Positions 59,481 to 64,000 of a stretch of DNA of 64,000 nucleotides are shown here, piece by piece. The DNA lies in assembly GCA_023105745.1 (NCBI GenBank), contig JALGQZ010000013.1, positions 25,061,105 through 25,125,104 on the forward strand. The letters run 5' to 3'. Numbering within the stretch: position 1 is the stretch's first letter; each line of letters starts with the position of its first letter. A program made the position numbers and the translations under genes. The DNA comes from Austropuccinia psidii. Taxonomy: Eukaryota > Basidiomycota > Pucciniomycetes > Pucciniales > Sphaerophragmiaceae. The notes under the pieces were generated by a model. The model saw only the letters and a program-made list of their open reading frames with translations. It did no database searches and was not told where the DNA came from.

Positions 59481-61390
59481 CGTGAGCCTTTGAGATATGA
59501 CCACATATCCAAAAAGGTCACAGCAAAATTTCTGTAATAATTATACTTATGATAATTATCTCAAAAATTAGTAAAATAGTATAAATAAGTACAAAATCTA
59601 AATTAACTCAGAATCTAATGAATAAACATTTGAAATGAATTACACCATTAGGTTCCTCCTGGTAAAATACACATATTTCATTTTTATGGCATATCTGAAA
59701 AGTCAATAATCACTGAAGTATAAGTAATAATACCTTAAGAAAGGTACAAAACCTCATTCATCTCAGAAACCAGAAAACAACATGTGAAAAAACCGTACCA
59801 TTGGATTCTCCATAAAACTCTACACATAAGAAAACTATGAAGCTAATCTCTAAAGTCAATACTTAAGGAATTAAGCTGAAGATGTGCACTTTTTTGGTCA
59901 ACACATATATTCATGGTTTTTAGCTAATATCTCTTGAAATATACAAGATAGAGAGTTAAAAAAAATAAAGTCACCATTTAACTACTGTACAAATACAGAT
60001 ATGAACTTTATTTCACAATTGATAAAGAAGGTTAGAATTTGTAATGGATTATTGAATAAAATCAATAGAGCTGTTGACCACTTTGTTGTGAAAGTGGTCC
60101 AAACTTAAAGATAAGTAGACAGTTAGATTCTACTAGCTCATTTGTGAATAATGATGTAATTAATATATTTTGACATAAAAGATGAGTTACAGGAAAAATC
60201 ATCAAAAATAGAGTTTTTATGATGTAATAAAATAGTCTTGAAATTTTAATAAGGACATGCCAAGCTATTGGAATACACTCTCATAAAAGCATTAGCATGT
60301 ATAACTTGAAAGGTATTAATGATCAAGGTTTAAGCTTAAATTTGATCATTTATGATCACTCACTGTAATATTATTTTAAGTTCAACAGTCATATAAGTGA
60401 TGAAAATGATGAATACTATTATATTATGATTAATACTAATAAAATTAACGACGTTTAGGTTTCTGCCAAGCCTATGACGTCATCAAAGTTAGAGTTACAG
60501 TGATAACTCTCAATAATGGCATAATAATGAGGTAAGATTGTTTGATCATGATGTAATCATCACTAAACCTTAAAATATTGATCAATTCTAGTAGAAATAA
60601 TCAGCACACGTCTAATAGAATCCTTCTGGATTCTAGAAGGGAGGTATTTACTATAAATAGAGTTCTTTTTACTCTAGTTTCCCTCAGACACACACAAAAC
60701 ACTAAATAATTAAAACATAAAAGTAATTTATTTATTCTTTCCATATGAAGCTCCTATATTATTAAAGACCAAAGATCATCCTTATTATAATCATCATTCT
60801 TGATGTTATTACTTCAATTATTTAATTGTTTTGTTTAAAATTCTCTTAAAAACCTCAAATCTACGTAAAATCAAGATAAATTGTAATTTCTCTTGATTTG
60901 TATTGTAAATACAATTTAAATAAGTTTTATTTCTATTTTATGGCGTAAAATCATTCAAAATTATTATATCAAGTATTAAAAGTAGGTTATTTCTGCTTAT
61001 TATAATAATTTTCTCTCTTTTATTACTTTAATAATTGTTTAATTAATATGAGTAGTATTTACATTAATTTATAACTTTAATATTAGTAATATTATTGTTA
61101 TTAATTGTTTTTATTAATAAAAAACAAGTTTTCATGCCTTTATTATTTGTTGGTAACAATAATAAAGTACTTTTAAATATATGAATTATCTTATATTAAT
61201 ATATTTATTTATTATATTATTTTTTTTAATATAAATTATATTATTAGATTTATTAAATGATATAGTTATTTTTATGCCATAATTATCATAATTATTTTTT
61301 ATCTTATTTATTTTATTCATGAGGACATTCATAGTACAATAAGTAAAATATTAGTAATCTTTATTCATTGTTTCCTAGTCAAACCTTACA
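59481..61390 (+). repeat. Gy4 5' LTR (family D)
   Basis: 1910 bp, beginning CGTGAGCCTTTGAGATATG (TG changed to CG) and ending CTAGTCAAACCTTACA. It is the reverse complement of 17751-19633, with a matching length of about 1.9 kb. Confidence 0.9.
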
Positions 61391-62284
61391 TTTGGGGGCC
61401 TGGCCGTGATATTTACTCTAAAAGACCTTTAAGAAGATGCTAATTGGGTTTATCCAATCATAAATTATGATTATAATCATAAAATTATATAATAATTTTA
61501 TAATTATTGATTTCAAAAGCTATTGAGGCATTTGGAAAGTAATTGTACTGTCTTACATGTGGTTTTTCACATCCTTAGACTTGCAAAAACTTTCTTTGAG
61601 TGACTCTAGGGATTAAAAAAAATATTTTATAGATTAAAAATAATTTTAGATTATAAATTAATTTAGTAAAAGAATTGTACTCATTTTTCATTTTATTCGT
61701 TAAAAATAATAAATATTAAAAGCCAATAAAAAATAGTTATTTTATTCATTTTTACTTATTTCTTTATTCATTCCATTTTTTCAAAGATATAAAAGCAATT
61801 CTTGGGTAGAAGATTGCCATATATTACAAGAAAGAACACTTCTTATATAAAAGACTTATATTTATTTGTCTTTTTTAGTGCTTGAAGACAATCCATCAGA
61901 AAGCAACCAAGCCACTGTTGAAAGATTGGTGGAAGAAACTTGTCCAAGGTCTCCAACACCAATTGTCATTAAGAAAAAGGAAACTAAGACATTAGACTTT
62001 CCAGGACTCTGAAGGTGAGTACCTCATTTATAAATTGCCATAAGAATAATTCTTGTCCTGAAATCCTTTTATTTCTTATTTTTTTAAATCATGACTACCA
62101 GAAGACGCTCCCAATACTCCATCAAATCAGATGGAGCTGGACTCAGGTAGAATTGATTCCTCAAAAGGGAAAAGAAAGGGAAATATCCCCAGTGGAACAG
62201 AATCCACATAAGGAAGTGCCTTATCCCAAAGGAAAGTCCCAGAAATGCCCATTATATCTGAACCAGAGTTAGAACTAAGTATGA
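61391..62284 (+). other. Gy4 primer site, leader and first gag exons
   Basis: TTTGGGGGCCTGGCCGTGAT follows the LTR. The AT-rich leader runs to about 61880. A stretch encoding ERLVEETCPRSPTPIVIKKK ends near a GTGAGT donor (about 62015). ATG at 62091 (MTTRRRSQYSIKSDGAG) matches the start of Gy1/Gy2 gag but meets stops within 20 codons; the frame LIPQKGKEREISPVEQ continues to 62272. The exact splicing is unknown. Confidence 0.5.
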
Positions 62285-62728
62285 GTAGCTCAAACAGGTA
62301 CAAATAACATTCAGAGGGCTCAGATAGACATTTGCTTGAGCCAGTACAAGCAGTACTACACAGTGTACAAAGACAAGGACTGGGAAATGTTGCCTCAAAT
62401 ACACCAAGGAGTGATGAACTCCTGGAGCATCCTCAAAAAGTTCCTCACAGAGGAGGAGATAGTGGTATACTCCAATGGATGGAATCCACTGTCATCCAAG
62501 CCTCAAATCAAAAAGATCAAGGAGTACCACTCCAAAAAGAGGGAGGCAAGCAAGGAAGAAGCCCCAGTAGCTTCTACCAGAAAGCCTCAAGCCAACCAAC
62601 CTCCCCAAGAGGGGAAGAAGAACAAGAAAAAGAATTGTAGGAAACCATATTCACCAAGCTACAGGATTCAGAAAATCCAAAAAGATGCCATGGACAATGT
62701 CTTCAACATGACCAGAGCTTTGATGTAA
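62285..62728 (+). pseudogene. Gy4 gag, N-terminal part (conserved frame)
   Basis: Open from 62285 to a TAA at 62726. It contains KDKDWEMLPQIHQGVMNSWS, EIVVYSNGWNPLSSKPQIKK, a Lys/Pro-rich stretch and DAMDNVFNMTRALM. Its spacing of W-E-x-LP, GW-P, Q-(I/V)-K-x-IK and MDNVFNM-x-R-x-LM matches the frame seen in Gy1 and Gy2. The TAA replaces the Glu after LM in Gy1/Gy2. An overlapping frame (62332-62640) is also open and lies in frame with downstream gag. Confidence 0.6.
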
Positions 62729-62731
62729 TTC

Positions 62732-64000
62732 AAAGACAAGGAGGATCAAAGAATGAGACAACCCCATTTCCAAAAGAAATAGCCTTATCTCCTGATGTTT
62801 TAAATACTGTAACAGAGCTTGAAGACAGTATTTTACCTCTTAAAGACATCAAAAATAGTTTATCATCTGTAGAAATAAATAATAGCTTATCATCTTTGAC
62901 AAAAATTGTTGTACAAAATAAAAAAGAAATTGATAACATTAAATTTATGGTTGAAAATAATAAACCAAAGGTTTTAATTGAAAATAATCAAAAATTGATA
63001 CAAGGACAACAGGAATTGTATAAATACATAAAAGATATCAAAGATAAAACTTTGACAATCAATTATGACATGAGTATTGACAATCCTACAGAAAAATTGA
63101 ACAAATAAGTATTTCTGTATAAAAATTTGAAGAAAAGACTTCATCACACCAGAAATTACTTTTAGACCATGTGGAAAAAAGTGATGAAGCAAGAATGCAT
63201 CTGAAAGATGACATTCAAAGTGAAAAAAGGCTTATCACTGAAAAAATGGATAAAATTAATGAGGCTATCTCAAATATGCCAAAGTTATCAACTCCATTTT
63301 CTCACATAAGAAGCCCTGTTAAACCAAAAGTGACATTTTAAAAGAAGATTATGCCATACAAGATGAGCTGATCACTGCAAGATTAAACTCACTGTTTGAG
63401 AAATCTGCAAAAAGATAGTATTATGGCATAAGAAAAACAAATGGCAAAAATACCTGGTCTTGGTGGAAACAAGAAATAATCACCAAGTGGGCAAATGATG
63501 CCTGGAGGTACAAAATAGAAAATGCATTTGAAAATTCTTTCTTTGACCCAGACAAAGATAAACCTTTAACCTGGTTCTTGAAACAAGTTGAAAGACTTAA
63601 CACATTGTAACCAGAAATGTCACAAAAAATGGTGCATATGAAAATACTCAAGAAATGTGGAGGAGAGCTAGAACATGCCCTAAGAAGCAGGTGTATAGAA
63701 CCATGCTCCACAGAAGAGTACATTAATGCACTAGAAGACATAGTGACAAGAACAAAAATTGGCAGGACTTGGAAGAAATTGGACATTAAAAGCCCAAATA
63801 AACCATTTATCAAAAAAGATAAATCAAAAGAATCCTTCAAGCCCAGTACATCCAATAATAATGAGCAAAGAAAATGCCATAAATGTGGAAGTATTGGACA
63901 TTTAGCCAATAATTACCTAAAAAAGGCAAAAATCAATGAAATTGTGGAAACAGAAAACCACAATGAAAAAGAAAAAGAATCTGATTCTGAAAAGGACACA
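62732..64000 (+). pseudogene. Gy4 gag, coiled coil, capsid-like part and zinc knuckle
   Basis: 62896-63108 is an Asn/Lys-rich coiled-coil-like stretch (VQNKKEIDNIKFMVENNKPK). After a frame change, VEKSDEARMHLKDDIQSEKR follows, then the capsid-like KWANDAWRYKIENAFENSFF (near 63485), DKPLTWFLKQVERLNT, LKKCGGELEHALRSRCIEPC and EYINALEDIVTRTKIGRTW. The zinc knuckle at 63875-63916 reads CHKCGSIGHLANNY, with the last Cys changed to Tyr. An acidic tail runs to the window end. A stop (TAA) follows RLNTL, and others occur. Confidence 0.78.

Larger units (their letters stand above)
59481..64000 (+). mobile_element. Gy4, Ty3/Gypsy element running off the window
   Basis: 5' LTR 59481-61390, primer site, leader and gag on plus. 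It is inserted in the RT of Gy3. The five bases before the LTR are AGGAA; the matching copy should follow its 3' LTR outside the window. Its LTR is family D, the source of the solo LTR at 17751. Confidence 0.85.

Noticed and set aside
1..64000. tRNA, rRNA or host protein-coding genes
   Set aside because: Looked for conserved tRNA arms, rRNA blocks and non-transposon coding exons; none could be supported.

Overview
The window looks like repeat-filled DNA from a rust fungus (Pucciniales). It is AT-rich, has short GT-AG introns of about 50-62 bp, and is made almost entirely of transposable elements. The Ty3/Gypsy polyprotein, the NAM/Myb-like and Harbinger-type proteins, and a TET/JBP-like dioxygenase all resemble families I remember from rust genomes; the Gypsy family most resembles Austropuccinia psidii. 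That placement is from memory and was not searched. No intact single-copy host gene, tRNA, rRNA or CRISPR array was seen, and every transposon gene found carries stops or frameshifts.

Layout. 61-7937: a PIF/Harbinger-type DNA transposon with 28-bp terminal inverted repeats (TIRs). It holds three broken genes: a NAM/Myb-like accessory protein (+), a TET/JBP-like 2OG-Fe(II) dioxygenase (+) and a DDE transposase (-), plus a solo LTR (5518-7442). About 8022-13602: a decayed MULE on the minus strand (FAR1-type DNA-binding domain, transposase core, OTU-like peptidase remnant), interrupted by about 1.25 kb of (ATTTTT)n. 13635-15540: a second solo LTR. 16544-46434: a small MULE-like element with palindromic 21-bp repeats, split by a 28.8-kb nested LTR-retrotransposon stack.

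The stack. Gy1 (17153-45990, plus strand, TSD TTTAT) contains a solo LTR in its 5' LTR (TSD ACCTG), a solo LTR in its gag leader (TSD GCCAG), a full-length opposite-strand relative Gy2 (27350-40219, TSD TGTAG) in its reverse transcriptase, a solo LTR in its RNase H, and a 453-bp TRIM-like element in its 3' LTR (TSD AAAGG). Gy2 itself contains a solo LTR (TSD TTATC). Target-site duplications (TSDs) fix most of these boundaries and give the relative order of insertion.

Right part. 46444-51686: sequence with no recognised gene, then old LTR fragments with another solo LTR (48775-50678, TSD GATTA). 51687-59480: Gy3, a minus-strand Gypsy copy with a solo LTR in its LTR and another in its RNase H. 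Gy3 is cut by Gy4 (59481 to beyond 64000), whose 5' LTR, primer site and gag are visible.

How the parts relate. The Gypsy copies encode gag (capsid, zinc knuckle), aspartic protease, reverse transcriptase, RNase H, integrase and a chromodomain-like tail. All copies seen are damaged at catalytic or structural residues. The most interesting item is the TET/JBP-like DNA-modification enzyme lying between the two canonical genes of a Harbinger element.
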